The notes: a model not told the origin generated them from the letters alone. Counted from the stretch's first letter, positions 44,800-57,700 are shown. The stretch is 64,000 nucleotides of DNA from Rhytidiadelphus loreus (GCA_947034895.1 OX344761.1:78181839-78245838); one strand, 5' to 3'. A program made the numbers and translations.

Positions 44800-46060
44800 T
44801 TATGTTAGTTGTTTGTAGATTTCATTTTGGGTGTTGAAAATAGAGAAAGAAAAGATAGAAAGGAATTAATGAACTAGTTTTCCTTCTAGGTGAACTTGAA
44901 GTGAATTTTCTTTCTAAGATAAAGATAAAGAGATAGTTGTGGGGTCAAATAAGGGCTCAATTATTGATGTGAGAGCTTTGGGAGTGAGTTAGGGGCTGAC
45001 CCCACTTGTTTGTGTGGTTAGAGTAGAGATAAGGTGGAGAAAAAAGGGAACACTATTCATCTTCTCTCCCGTTGTGAGTTTAGGAAGGCCCGAATGTTTG
45101 AGGGCCCATTGTGTTGTGAATTTGAAGTATTTTGAAATGAAATTTGGAGGTGTTGTGTATCATGGTGTGTAGTTTCCAAATTGATCTCACTTGCTTGATT
45201 TGGAGTTGTGAAGCAAAAGTTGTGCTAGTTTGAGTGGAGGGAGGTTTGTTGCCTTTAAAATTAAGAGGCAGAGACTTCGACCGACCATAAAAGACGGACA
45301 GGTTCTTGTTTTGCCATGAAATTTGAAGGGAGTGTAGGAAATTGTGTTAGATTTTCATGAAGCTATCATTCGTTCTGTTTGGAGTTTGTATGAGAAAGTT
45401 GTGAGTGTGGAAGCGAAGGAAGGTCTACTGCCTTTCCCTTCTCAAGGCCGAAACTTTGGATGGCCATAGAGGTTGGACAGAGTCTTAGAATTGTATGAAA
45501 TTTAGAGGAGAAGTAGATGATTGTTTTAGCTTTCCGAAAAGCTATCATTTAGTTCATTTGGAGTTATAGATCAACAGAGACACTCATCCAAAGATCAGCT
45601 TGGGAATTGAAGTTGGAGTTGGAGTTGAAGGAGTTTGAAGACTTGTGTGTTTGTGTGTGTGTGGCTTGTGGCTTTGTAAATTTCATTTTATTGTTGCGGG
45701 CAGTTTGGTTCACACCAATACTAGCCTCATTTGGTGTTGTGGATGCGACAAAGTGGGGTTAATTGCCCACATGGTCGAGACTTTTATGTTGTTCCCACTG
45801 GTGAGGCAAGTTTGCTGGTCACCGTGGGTTTGAAATTTAGGATCCAATCCCTCGGACGGCTCAGCTCGTGGTCTGGCCGTCCCGTTTTACACGTCCGAAG
45901 CCCGTGGTTTCTTATCACCCTACCTTAACCCTTGGCCTATTTAAAAACACAACAGGATAGGACAACGAGTAGCAGTTTGAAGATTTGAAGACTCGAAGAT
46001 TTGAAGATTCGACAAGTTACAATTTATTTCATTCCCGAGCCATTTCTAGTCGCAGCCAGA
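44800..46060. repeat. LTR-like or old retroelement sequence with internal degenerate repeats
   Basis: Three diverged units of about 160-180 bp (from about 45120, 45300 and 45480) share GAAATTTGRAGG, TTTGGAGTT, GTGAAGCAAAAGTTGTG/GTATGAGAAAGTTGTGAG and GAAGGTCTACTGCC/GGAGGTTTGTTGCC motifs. Further on, CCTATTTAAAAAC near 45938 resembles a promoter. The pattern suits a long LTR of a decayed retroelement, but I found no coding domain or boundary. Confidence 0.35.
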
Positions 46061-47097
46061 ATCCTCGTGATTTCCCGAGGCAAACTCTCTCTACACGACA
46101 GCGTAGGCACCTATTTGTGATCATAGGTCTCCCAAAATGCGTCCACTTGCAACTTGTAAAGAAATTTGCAGAAATCAAAGACAATGATTGGTTCTTACAA
46201 TAGAAAAACAATTTTTCCTTGATGCATTCAATTGCTAAAGTGGTCCATTTCAAGATCACCCCATCTCCATTTTTCACCTAAAAATAGGGGCAGTTTGAAG
46301 AAGATGGGCGCATTTAGAGCATGTTGCCTTACAGAGACGGAGGAATAGAACCAAGTGGAGTGTAATTTAGTACTAATGAAACTTTTGAGAGATTATTTTG
46401 AATCTTTGTGACATCAATTTTTGAGTTGAGTTATAACTTCCATCTTCAAATTGTAATGGATATCTAGTGAAATTGTTTATCAGAATAGCATAGTTGATTA
46501 AATTAGATAGTGGTAAAAGAAAGACAATTGCAATCTATTTAGAATTTTGTTTGGTACCCATGAATCTTTACATTGAAGTGATTGAACTCTTGTGTTCTAG
46601 TTCTTCACCACCCACCTCTCTATAAGGTTAGTAGGTTACATGGAAGCAATTCTAATGCTATTATATATCTTGTGATTTCACAACTATTGGGATCTTGATG
46701 AGGTAATTGGATAATTGCTTTTAGAGATTAGCCGTTGACCAACCTATAAGTAGTGCCCAATCTTTATCCCCAAATAGAGCTTCGTTTTGATAATATGAGG
46801 TGCATGAATTCTAATGATTACTTCAAGACAAATAGGTGAGCCAAAATGGATTTATAGTTGAGACAACCTCTAAACCCTTAGCCAACAACTTGCAATAGCC
46901 CGAAAGTCCAAAACACTTTTCAATTAACTCAAATAGTTACTTACAATTAGTTGTTCATATATTCATTATTATCAAACTTCTTGACACTCTAAGCAAAGGT
47001 ATTTCATTTCTCACATAAAATAGCACCACCCAAAAGCACCACCTCTCATCTTATGCCACCTATATTTTAGCCTTGAGACGCAACTTTCATTCACTTA
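46061..47097. other. AT-rich DNA, nothing recognised
   Basis: No gene, RNA or ordered repeat recognised over about 1 kb. Confidence 0.5.
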
Positions 47098-47336
47098 GTC
47101 AATTTTGTTAAAATGGCGATATTCCATTAAAATGGCAGAAAATGAAACCACCGAAAGAATGAAAACAATGGAAAGATTGTCTGAGGAGAGTGGAAATGCG
47201 TGAACTAGGAGTGATTTGAATGTACTAGGCATAAAATTGGCACATGTATGACCCTATCGTGGCACACTTATCCTCTTTTGTAGAAGATATTCCATTAAAA
47301 TGGCATGCGGAATACCGCCATTTTAACGAAATTGAC
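47098..47336. mobile_element. MITE family M1, copy 1
   Basis: 239 bp with TIRs of about 28 bp (GTCAATTTTGTTAAAATGGC at the left, its near-perfect complement at the right). CATTCAC occurs on both sides (47088-47094 and 47337-47343), compatible with a target duplication of 7 bp or slightly more. Related copies lie in the LRR gene at 55963, 56665 and, degraded, 55047. Confidence 0.85.
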
Positions 47337-47939
47337 CATTCACCCAAATTACAAGCTCAGTTTCAAGAGTCTCTAAGCAATCAATGAGACTGTGTTAAAA
47401 AGTTTTTTTGAAACAATCAATGGGAGTTGAAGCATTTCAAACTTCAAGCCTCAAATTTGCCAAAGTGGCCATTTAAAAGAGTCTAATGGCATGAGTAAGT
47501 ATCAAATTTGAAAATGAATAAACGTTGCGTGTGTTGGAAACTACATGGGTAGACTAACTTTCTCTCAAAGACTAATATTTTTATACAAAAATTGTCATGT
47601 GGACCAACTAGCTAGTTTCAATAGAAAGACTAGTAGTTTGGGTTGCTTCTATGTTAGTCGGATAAGCCACAAGGTTGGATACTTGGAACATAATGTGAAA
47701 CAATTAAATCATTTTGACACAGGAAGCTCATATCGACTTCCCAGTGGGAAAAATGGGAAGAATTCTTAGTGTTTCTTTTTTCCGAAGGTAATATTGGGAA
47801 TTTGTATTCACAACAAGAAAAATGAAACATTCAGGGAAATTACATTAGAAAACTTGGGGAAAAATCACCAAGAATTTGCAAGAAATTTATGTTGTAATGT
47901 GATGAAGAATGAAATTACTGAACTTGAGGCAGTTACTGC
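47337..47939. other. AT-rich DNA, nothing recognised
   Basis: Two short ORFs here (47545, 47794) show no family features. No repeats recognised. Confidence 0.45.
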
Positions 47940-48102
47940 CACTTTTGAGGCCATTGTGACAAACTGTCACAATGGACCCAAAAGAAATTTATTTTAAAAG
48001 CTTTTATTCAACCCCCCCTCCCCCTTCTCAAAAAATTTAAAAACTTATATATATATAATGTAAGAATGCCAAACAATATGGGATATATTAGACCGTATAC
48101 CA

Positions 48103-48145
<43 letters not shown>

Positions 48146-48340
48146 ATATTTGTATTCATGTTCAATATTTGTATTTAGATCCAACGACTACAAATTTTTC
48201 TTTGAGGGGGGGTGGAAATAATTTTTTCCCTCATCCAACAACTCTTGATTTTTGGAGAGGGGGGGTTGGGACGACAGAATCACAAATAGGCTGTGATTGC
48301 TTCTTTTTGGTACATTGTGATGAAGAATGAAACATTGATT
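47940..48340. repeat. Dispersed repeat, intact relative of the CACTA target
   Basis: Contains ATTGTGACAAACTGTCACAA, a CCCCCCCTCCCCC tract, CAAACAATATGGGATA and TTTTTGGTACATTGTGATGA in the same order as 6890-6921 plus 12449-12925. Includes an (AT)n tract at 48106-48142. Confidence 0.65.
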
Positions 48341-48565
48341 ATTGGATGAATGAAATTGTAATCTTGGATTGATGAACATGGATGAAAATTTGTTGTTTAG
48401 ATGGATGAATAGGGATGAAAAGTTGTTGTGGGCATGGATGAAATTGACAACTTAGAAGGACAAGAAGGGATGAAAAATATTTTTTGGATGAATGGTATTG
48501 CAATATTGAATGGACAAAAATGGATGAAAATATGATTGACATTCCAATATTGGATGGATGAACAT
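48341..48565. repeat. GGATGAA minisatellite
   Basis: Irregular tandem array of GGATGAA / GGGATGAAAA units with spacing of 20-40 bp. Confidence 0.75.
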
Positions 48566-49820
48566 CATGACTTAAGCCAATTGCACAGAATTGTCTTGTC
48601 CATGCAAATTCTACAACTGCCAGAAGAACGATTACAGGTACTCACACAATTACTAAGATTAAATTCATTAGCTCTCATTCTACAATATGAGCACTACCAA
48701 ATATGTCAAATTTGTCCCTACTCATTTTCATTCAACTTTAGTAGTTCAAATTTCATTGTTTTGATGTAAAAAGACTATGGTAAAGTTTATTATGAAATTA
48801 TATTGGTAGAATTTCAATAAGGTATATATTTGAAAGAAAAAGATAATTGAATTTTCATATAGAGAAGAAGAGAATGTCCAAAATTTTCAACTTGTTTTGT
48901 TTGTTTCAAAATAAATGCCATTTTTGGATGTTTATGTGTATAAATATTGTCTAATTTTTATATAGAAATCATATATTATTTTGATTTTTGAAGCACGTTC
49001 TAAAAGTACATGGTGGCCTAAGTTTCCATGAATCTATAATTGAATCTATACATATCATATTTTAAATGCAAAATTCATAAATGTGTTTACATTCTAAGTC
49101 CACCTTCCTACAATTAGATTTTATTGAAATATGAAATTGGTAATTTCAAGTAGTAGTATTTATTGGCTAAATTCAAATAATATAGTAAGTATTGAACTCA
49201 TTATTTGATGGAATACATAAGTTTCTCTAAAACTCATATAGTGGTCAAAGATAGCTCAGGAATAAACAAATGACACTCTTTTGAATATACATTTGCTTTT
49301 AAAAAATCTTAAGTCTTTAAGAAGTTTAAATAAGGTTTATATTGTTGTACAAATGGAATACATTCAAAGATAGGAAGCTAGGATGAGGCTCTAAGAGATG
49401 GTCAACTAAATTCTGAAATAATTTTTGTTTATTTAAAAATGTGTAGTATAAATTTTTTGAAGTAATTTTGAAGCATATTTGAATCCTTAACATGTATTTA
49501 TGCAAGGGTCCAAAGAAACATAAGTGTTTACTTCTAACGCAAATATCTTCCAATGCACAAGGTGAAAGTTTGAAATGAGTGCTACATATGTTTATACTTT
49601 TATATTGTAAGATCCTACAATGAGTTGTGCTACAAAAAAATTGATGGAGAAGTGCTTTGCACTTTGCAATGGAAATGGAAGTTGTCATTTGCTTTGAATG
49701 AAGAAAATGTCTTGTGGATGTTGCACAAGGTGTTGCGGGTAACCCAACAACGCTAACATGTGAGCCTAGAAATGCAAGTCTACGAGCTTTGAGATTGGAT
49801 GTAAGTAGGTACTTTACAAT
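48566..49820. other. AT-rich DNA, nothing certain recognised
   Basis: About 1.25 kb. The segment near 49600-49690 (CTACAAAAAAATTGATGG, GCAATGGAAATGG) faintly resembles the interior of the 50831 MITE. No gene. Confidence 0.4.
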
Positions 49821-49825
49821 TATTG

Positions 49826-50112
49826 AAGGTGTCTATAACATACATATTTATAATATAAGTACCCTATCACCATAGAAGGTGCTTATAACATAGGTACCTA
49901 TAACTTACAGAGACACCTATAATATAAATATCCTATAACCGTGGAAGGTGCCTATAACATAGATATCTATAATATAATTAAGCACCTACAATATAAACAT
50001 CCTATAATCATAGAAAGTACTTATGACATAGGTACCTGCAACATAGACACCTATAATATAAATATCCTATAACTATAGAAGGTGCCTATAATATAAGTAC
50101 CTATAACATAAG
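49826..50112. repeat. Tandem repeat of GAAGGTGCCTATAACATA units
   Basis: Five or so degenerate units combining ATCCTATAACYATAGAAGGT, GCCTATAACATAGGTACCTA and AGACACCTATAATATAA. Period roughly 55-75 bp with shorter internal repetition of CCTATAA. Non-coding. Confidence 0.8.
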
Positions 50113-50830
50113 CTTTTAGGCTCCTAGGTTCATAAGCTCAAGATCCTAGGCTCACATGCTAGCAACCATGGCAGACAATCCTCTACGAATTGAGCATTGG
50201 AATTTTGAAGAATCCATGAATCTAAAGCCATGCAGTTGTTGATGAATAGACTACAAATATAGATATATAAAACTAAATTTCATTTCTACTTAAAAAAATA
50301 AGATTTTGACATCATTAATGCTTGATATGACCATTTAGATTTATACAATTTAATATTGACAAAAAATTTGTGTAGCAATGTAAGAGGATGAATTCAAGTG
50401 CAAGAAAAACATATCATATGCTTCTTTGATTGTGTAATGAAATAAAAAATACCCAAAAAATAAATTTGTCTTTTGGTTTTTACCTACCAATTTTGAAGTA
50501 CTATATCTCTTTTATATGAGGTAATTTGAATGAACATCCTTGGTAATTATAGGAAATAGTACATGTTGAACTAACCAAATGCAACAAAAGATGTATTTGA
50601 AGAAAGTCAGAACTATTTAAAAAAAATACATCATCCCAATTACGAAATGAAATCTAAAGAACAACATTTTTTGCATGCAACATTTTAAAATAGTTATAGC
50701 ACTTTTATTTATAGATAAATGTCAAATCAAATGTTGTATTAATTTAATTTGAATAAAAAGGTATTTAATATTCATACAAGATCTTAAGTGCAACCTAGAA
50801 TTATAAAGTAGCACCAAATTTAATTGGTGT

Positions 50831-51172
50831 CTTAACCCCTAAAGAACCATAATTGTCCTTTTAGAGGACAAATGGGATTTTGGGCAAGTATGTATGGGCT
50901 AAATTTTTTATTTAAGAAGGTTCAAAGTCAAATAATCTAGTCCTTCAATGTGCTAAAAAACTTGTTTTCTTCACTTTAAATGCAAATATCTTACAATCCA
51001 TAGAGTCAAAATTTCTAAATTTTTTTCCACACATTCTCATATTAGTTAGGTGTAAGATCCTATAGCTAGATATGGAGTAAAAAAAATTCAATTTTTTTTA
51101 CTCTTTGCTATAGAAATGACAGTTTTGAGTGGTTTTGGGCAAAAAAAAGCCTTGGTCCTTTAGAAGTTAAGA
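50831..51172. mobile_element. MITE family M2, complete copy
   Basis: Begins CTTAACCCCTAAAGAACCA and ends TGGTCCTTTAGAAGTTAAG, an imperfect TIR of about 19 bp. The interior includes TGTAAGATCCTATAGCTAGA and CTATAGAAATGACAGTTTTG blocks. Fragments of the same family, some inverted, lie near 4411 and 61816. Confidence 0.65.
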
Positions 51173-51286
51173 AACTTGCAGACCTCTTGTACTACCTAGA
51201 ATTAATAAAAGCACTTGCATTTCAATGTCAATTTAATGTAAAGGAATTGGAAATTTAATGTATTGTTTTGTTCTGGTTACTTAAAA

Positions 51287-51701
51287 CATTAGAAAAAAAA
51301 TGAGGCCTCCAGAGACCAGAGGGCTGCTCCGGAGTGACCAAATAAGGCTATTGTTTTCAAAGTAATCCTTGGCCGGAATCTAGCTATAGAGGAAAGTTAG
51401 CTTGGGTGAATATCGTCAGAGTAGTTAGCCCCAATGACTAAAAATCATTATTATTATCATTAGTTTTTTTAGTTTTTTTTAGTTTTTAGTTTGTTTATTC
51501 AGCAATTAAAATTTCCATTTTTTTTTTAAAAAAGAAGAAGAAGTAAAACTAAGTTCTTATGCCACTGGCAGCATTAAAAATTGTAGATTTGAGGTGAGCG
51601 ATTTTAGGGGGGTGGGGGGGAAATTTGCCAAAAAAAAAAATGGGAGGGTAGTTCAACTATTGCTAGAGCAGCCCTTCGGAGGTCTCATTTTTTCTCTAAT
51701 G
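51287..51701. mobile_element. MITE with GAGRCCTCC terminal repeats
   Basis: Ends CATTAGAAAAAAAATGAGGC and the complement of CATTAGAGAAAAAATGAGAC. The inverted repeat continues through CCTCC and GGGCTGCTC, about 35 bp imperfect. TA dinucleotides lie at both borders, allowing a TA target duplication. The interior is AT-rich with no ORF. Confidence 0.7.
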
Positions 51702-52574
51702 ACTCTTTATTAATATTGACATTCATTTTTTATTCTTTTGATAAAATTTTCAAATTGAATCATTTCCTCTAGTAGAAAATCTGAAATTTTTGTTGTTTTG
51801 ATTGTGTTGATTTGGGTCAATTTTTTGCTGATTTTGATAGAAATTTGTCAGATTTTTTATCAGTGTTCAAAATAAGGAATGTAGAAATTTAAATGAATGA
51901 CATTCAAAGTTAGATTTTTGCAATAATCATTCCTAAATATGAAATTTGAAAATTAAAAACATTCAAAAGTAAATAATTAAGAAGTTTGTAATTAGACTAC
52001 TACAAAATTTAGTTTTTTATTTATTTGGTTGTGTTGATTTGGTTTACTTTTCTATTGGTTTGAATAGTGATATGTTGATTTGGACAAAAATCAACAGAAA
52101 AGTGAACCAAATCAACAAAAAAACTAATTTTTCTAGTAGGAATTAAGAAATTTGTAGAGTGTACAGTATGAGATTATTTTCCAAATTACAAGATTTTAAA
52201 TCTTTAATTTTTGAGAATTTGAAAGTATCAGTTGATCGTAATTGTCAACAAACCAACACTTGTAACAACGATAGCAATTTAGGAATAGAAAAATTTACAA
52301 AAAGAAACTAAATGATATTTGTATTTATTTGTGTTAATTATTTAAAACAATAACACATGAAAAATTCAATATGAAAAGTTCAAAAGTGGTGTGTTTTGAA
52401 CTTTGAAGATGCTAACTTCAAAGTGTTACAAGAATTTTATTTTAACAATTTTGGAATAAATTCAAATGGAAAACAAGGTAGATTATTGGAGCTACATTTT
52501 TAAAATCAAAAATCAAAAGCTATGTGAAAATTCAAATTTTGACTTCCAAATTTCAGTAGGGCTTCCGATGTCCT
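51702..52574. other. AT-rich DNA, nothing recognised
   Basis: Contains a local inverted repeat near 52040-52110 (TTGTGTTGATTTGGTTTACT and a GAACCAAATCAACA complement) but no gene. Confidence 0.45.
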
Positions 52575-52790
52575 TTAACCCTTAAAAGACAAAGGGGTGA
52601 CCTTGGAAATCAATCATCCCTTTTCATTACCGTGTGAAATTGTAAATCATACTTTAGGAACAGCAAAAGCACTCATTAAAAATCAAACTACTGGAAAAGA
52701 CCTCCCCTTTTCACAACAAAATTTCAAGAATGAATAGTTGCAATTTAATCCTACTACAAGGATTCCTGTCATACATAAAAGTCAAACGTC
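52575..52790 (+). repeat. Dispersed repeat family R1, copy 4
   Basis: AACCCTTAAAAGACAAAGGG, GCACTCATTAAAAATCAAAC, AAGACCTCCCCTTTTCACAA and AAGGATTCCTGTCATACAT in the same order and strand as copies 1-3. Confidence 0.65.
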
Positions 52791-52849
52791 TGAGTGTGTC
52801 GACGTTTAAGGGTTAAAGTGTTACACCACCAAGTGTGACCTCGTATGCA

Positions 52850-53131
52850 ACTCTTGGTCCCTGATTCAATGTTGAGCCTTGTGCTTTACACCTTCCTGAC
52901 CACTAAAATAACTTCGCGGAAGCTTCTGGGCTGCGAATTCTTCCAACCGACCGTCCCGAGCTACTTCCAAGCCTGCTGACGAACAACACCGGGAAAGTGC
53001 GGCGCAGTGAAGGACGTCGCGTCGGAGGGGAAACTCCGTAACTTTTCCGGTGACATGACACTCGCCGGGAGCTGATTAATATAAGCTCCCTGCATGTGTA
53101 AATTCATTTCTGAAATTGAAACAAGCGATCA
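52850..53131 (+). promoter_or_regulatory. Probable promoter and leader start of the LRR receptor gene
   Basis: A sharp shift to GC-rich sequence (52900-53070), then TTAATATAAGC near 53077 as a TATA-like element. A possible leader follows, ending at a donor CA/GTAAGT (53131/53132). The proposed leader intron would contain the MITE at 53494-54288 and end before the first coding exon at 54719. Inferred from composition and consensus. Confidence 0.35.
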
Positions 53132-53493
53132 GTAAGTTGCATTGTATTTCTGTGCATGTCCCCGGCCTCCCTCCCTAGCTAGCCTCCAGAACACGCATTG
53201 AGAAGTCGACGTCTTCTGGAAGACTAGATGTTTTCTTCGTACGCTTCGTGTGAGGGAGGGAATAAAAGTCTCCTGGAATCACAAGAACCCACTTCCTGGC
53301 AGTGGGTACTGCTGCATGTAGGGAGCCTTCCCCGGGGTGTGTTTTTACTGGGCTTGTACTCTATTACAAGAATTGATTTTTTTCACTTGCCCCCATGTTC
53401 AACAGGCTAGCCTACGTACTGAAAAATAATCTAAATTAATATGTGAGTTACCGAGAGTACGTACTTTCAAAGACAGCCCGCGTGGAGCCACTA

Positions 53494-54288
53494 GTGCAAA
53501 AGGGTGGTTTTAGTGACATTTTAAATGACATTTGGATGTCATTTAAAATGTCATATTTTTGATGTCACTAAAACATTGAGGTTGAAATGACATTTTAATA
53601 TGTAAATTTTAAAACCTACTTAATGTACATTTTAGGTCTTTGAAATCATATTAAAAAAGAAATTTTAGATTTCAAAATCTATTTATGATGTAGATATCAC
53701 TTTTTGATATCTTACTATTATGTAGATTTTACTTTTCAAAATCTTCAAAAAATGTAGATTGTTTTTTTCAATCTTCAAAAATGTAGATTTTACTTTTCAA
53801 AATCTTCAAAAATGTAGATTGTTTTTTTCAAATCTTCAAAAATATAGTTTTTACCCTTCAAAATCTTCAAAAGAGTGTAGATTTATTTTTTCAAATCTTC
53901 AAAAAATGTAGACTTCTTTACTTTAAAAATCTATGTATTTTGTACATAGGTACATTCCTTCACATTCCTTATTTTGAAGAAGAAATGTAGGTCTTAGATA
54001 ATTTTTCCTACTCACATTATTTATCTCTACTACTTGTCTTCTCCATGGCAATTGTTATGGGATAATGTTTTCTTCTAAAATCTATCAAATTTTTTGGTTG
54101 AAATGACATTAGTTTCATTCTTGATTGAAACAAACATAATGAGATCAATTATTCTTCTCAAATCTACCAAAATTGTAAAAATGTCATTTCAACATGGGTG
54201 TTGAAATGACAATTCTCCATAACATGGTTGAAATGACATTTTTCAAAAAATGTCATTTCAACATGTCATTTAAGCCACCCTTTTGCAC
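53494..54288. mobile_element. TA-flanked MITE with internal minisatellite
   Basis: TIRs GTGCAAAAGGGTGG at both ends, TA on each side (53492-53493, 54289-54290), as in Tc1/mariner (Stowaway-like) elements. Inside the ends are multiple inverted and direct AAATGACATTT / AATGTCATTTCAAC motifs. The centre (about 53640-53940) is a 32-37-bp tandem array of AATGTAGATT with TTTTCAAAATCTTC. Confidence 0.85.
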
Positions 54289-54718
54289 TACCTAGCTAAA
54301 GTCCACCAACGCGCCGGACCACTGACCTTTCCGGCTTATGAAGTCCTGCACTATCTGTAAGTCTACGTATGCTTCGTCCAACACTCATTGATCCCGACTT
54401 AATAGCTACTTCGCTGTTCAATAAATAATTAATGCATGGGAGCCTGTGTACGTGTTGATCAGTTCAACAGAGCAGCTACATGTAACTTAGCCTCAGTACT
54501 CAGTTCCTCTGTACCCGGGGAGTTAATTCATCTTCGACGCTAGTACTACGTACAGTATTACGAAGAAGGATCGAGAGACCGTTCAGTGGAGGTGTAGAAT
54601 CGTTGAGTGCAGTAACTATCCAATTCTTGGCTTGATTATTGAGAACGTATTTCACTAACTAAATCATCAGTACTAGATCGATCGATATCAACCTCCCGCC
54701 CGTGCACCCGGGCCTGTT

Positions 54719-57700
54719 ATGGCCAGATTCGCAGGTTCTCGACCACTGGGGGAGATGGAGAGTCGTTGCAAGGCGGGCCTGATCATGGCGTCGACTCGAA
54801 GTGGCACAGGAGTCCGCCTGCAGTCTGATGGGGTGCAGTTGTTGGGCTGTCGAGGTTTCCTCATGGTTGCTCTTCTCTTCGTTACGGCGACCATGTTCGT
54901 GTTCGAAGACGTTCAGTGCTGCAGCATCACTACCGACGCCCTCGCACCTGCACCCAATCCATCGACGCAACAAACGCAAATTAATGTGACGTGCAATCAA
55001 TACGAAGGTAGTCCTCTTGATGATTGTGTTGCACGTGTCTGTTAACGTCAAATTCGATCCGACGCCAAAAATTGTGCATAAGGTCTAAAGTCTACAACAG
55101 ACATGGATTTATGTTTCAGAACGCTTACACTGAAAGGTGCTCTCAGAAGTGCCAAAGTATTGGAATACCGCCAATTTAACGAACTTGACGTTTCTTGCTT
55201 CTGAGTCTCCCGCTGAGCCGGCCCAAAGTCGACTGAACGTCACAGACTGAATGAAGTTTCTGTGAGTGTCTAAATAGTACCATGCATATCCGACTCAAAC
55301 TTGCTCGGTCGCACGAACAAGTCAGGTCACTGGCAATTGGGCCTTATAATATGTATATATACAGTTCATAATTTAAGTTCATTGGATGATGCACTATCTC
55401 ATTAATTTGGTGCATGCTTGCGCGCTTTATCTAGCTGCCCCACATAGAAACGCTTCGATCACCACCTGATTAGTGCTTGCTTCACTACTAGTCGAAGTTT
55501 GATCTTAGGGTTCTTTCATGGGAAGCTGAAGTGTGTTTTGTTGGATACTCGATCACTGTGGCAGCGGATGCTTTGAACGCCGTTTTCCAAATATGGTCGA
55601 ATCAGAACCCTCAGTTGTCCACCCTTCTCAACTGGTCTCTCGAGCAACATCCGTGCAATAACCTTACCGACGCGTTTGAAGATTCGACTGGTAATGATTT
55701 CCAAGGGGCATGGATTGGAGTTGGATGTACTTCAGAGCTCCAAGAACTCACCAACATTTCGAAACATTATCATATATTTGTCTCATCCTTGACGTGAGTG
55801 TCATCTTCGAATTCTCTTCAAGTTACATTGTTATAAAGGATGTGTAGTGCAACGACCTTTCCGATCTCAGCGTTAACGTTGTGCTAGAACAAGCAATCTG
55901 CGAACTGTCTAGAATTGTGTTTGGTGGTACTGAATCTTTGGGCTCTAATCCCGCGCATTAAAGTCAATTTCTTTAAAATGGCGATATTCCATCATTATTT
56001 TGGCGCGGCTCAGCCCGCGCAGCCAGAAACCCATATCTATACCTGACCTAGTTTTTGGACTGAAATTAGACCTTTTGAAGATATATGTCACAATTTTTGG
56101 CGTGGGGAATATCACCAATTTAACAAAATTGACGTTAGCATGCTCCTATTTCTAATCGGTCCACCTTCATCCCAGGATACTTCAGGGCAATTCTAGCAGC
56201 GATGCGACTATCGCTGATGACCTGCTGGATAGCTTCGACGGGTTCGAGGGGATAGTTGGACAACTGCCTTCGGAGATTAGCAGCTTGACCAACCTGCATT
56301 ATATGTAAGTCCCCAATCCTCATCCCCGAATAGAGCTTGGATTTGAGAGTCCTTCACATGGCCATAAGTACGTGCAGTTAACATCAATTCCACCTACGCT
56401 CCTGGTATTTTGCAGAGAGATTGGTAATAATCCAAAGCTAACAGGACCAGTGCCGGATGAGATATTCCACATGCCGAACCTAACAAGCTTGTAAGTGAAG
56501 CCAAGTTGAGTCAGCTATGAAGAAGAGACTTCTTCAATCATGTCCAACGGGTGTATTAATATAATTTCTTTAGCCTCAGATGTAACTTTGTCCAATGGAC
56601 GTACAGATCCTGCCATATTATTTGCCTCTACTTGATATTTCGAATGGCAACTGTAACACTAAAAGTCAATTAAATCATGAAATTGGCGAAATTCCAGCTT
56701 GCAGATATTGTGCTTCTAAGATCGTGCGCTCGACCTGAAACTCAATCTAGAGCTCTGTGTAGATGAATGTCACAATGTTTGGTTGGGGTCTGGAAACTCG
56801 CCCAATTAACAATGACACTGTGTGACGCTGCAGGTTATTGTACAACAACTCTTTAAATGGAACACTGCCCTCAGACGACGTTTACGACGCTCACTGCAAC
56901 CTGCAATGGATGTGAGATGAACGCAAACTGATACATCATTCTGCTCACATCGTTGAACTACATATTGAAACAGAATTTCCTGCTTCCATGCATGCGCTTG
57001 TTTCAGTTGCGGTGTTGCGGATTTAATCTGGCAGGTTCTAATTTGATGCAATATGTCTTGATAACAGAGACCTTAGCTACAACAACTTCAGTGGGAGTCT
57101 ACGAGTGAGCTCGCAAGGGGCTCTTTTCTGTTCGTCTCTATCGACTCTGTGAGCATACCAAGTGCCAATCTGTTGACAAGGATTCATTCATGTGCTCCTA
57201 ATTGAGTAATTGTAACAACACCAAAAAGCTATCATCAAGTTGAAAAGTTGGTTCTTGTAAATTGTTTATCACTTTTCCCAAATAGTCTAAAAATTTAACA
57301 ATCTATCATGTTTTTTTTGGTGAAACTATGCTAATTATGAATAATGTATTGGGGGAAATTTAAGTTTCTATCATTGATATGGCATTAATTGTTGACTATT
57401 TCTTTTGAGATTCATTACATAGATAATAAGATCACTTACAATAAAGTTTCTATGGGATTAATTTCAACAATCTTCATCTTTCAATTGATCAAAATTCACA
57501 AATGGAAATTTTTCAATTTCATTTTGTCTTGTGTAGGGATTTGGAATTTAATCAACTAGATGGACCAATCGATTTCCAAGACTGGAATGTCACTAAAGCC
57601 CGTTTTTCTCCTGGTTTGTAAGATTATTCTCCACTCCAAGATATACCATTTGAGCATGTAATTGTTTCCAAATCTATCTAGTCATTCTAAGATGTGGCTC

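Noticed and set aside
54659..55051. 130-codon minus-strand ORF over the first LRR-gene exon
   Set aside because: Antisense to a convincing signal peptide and a phase-compatible spliced receptor gene.
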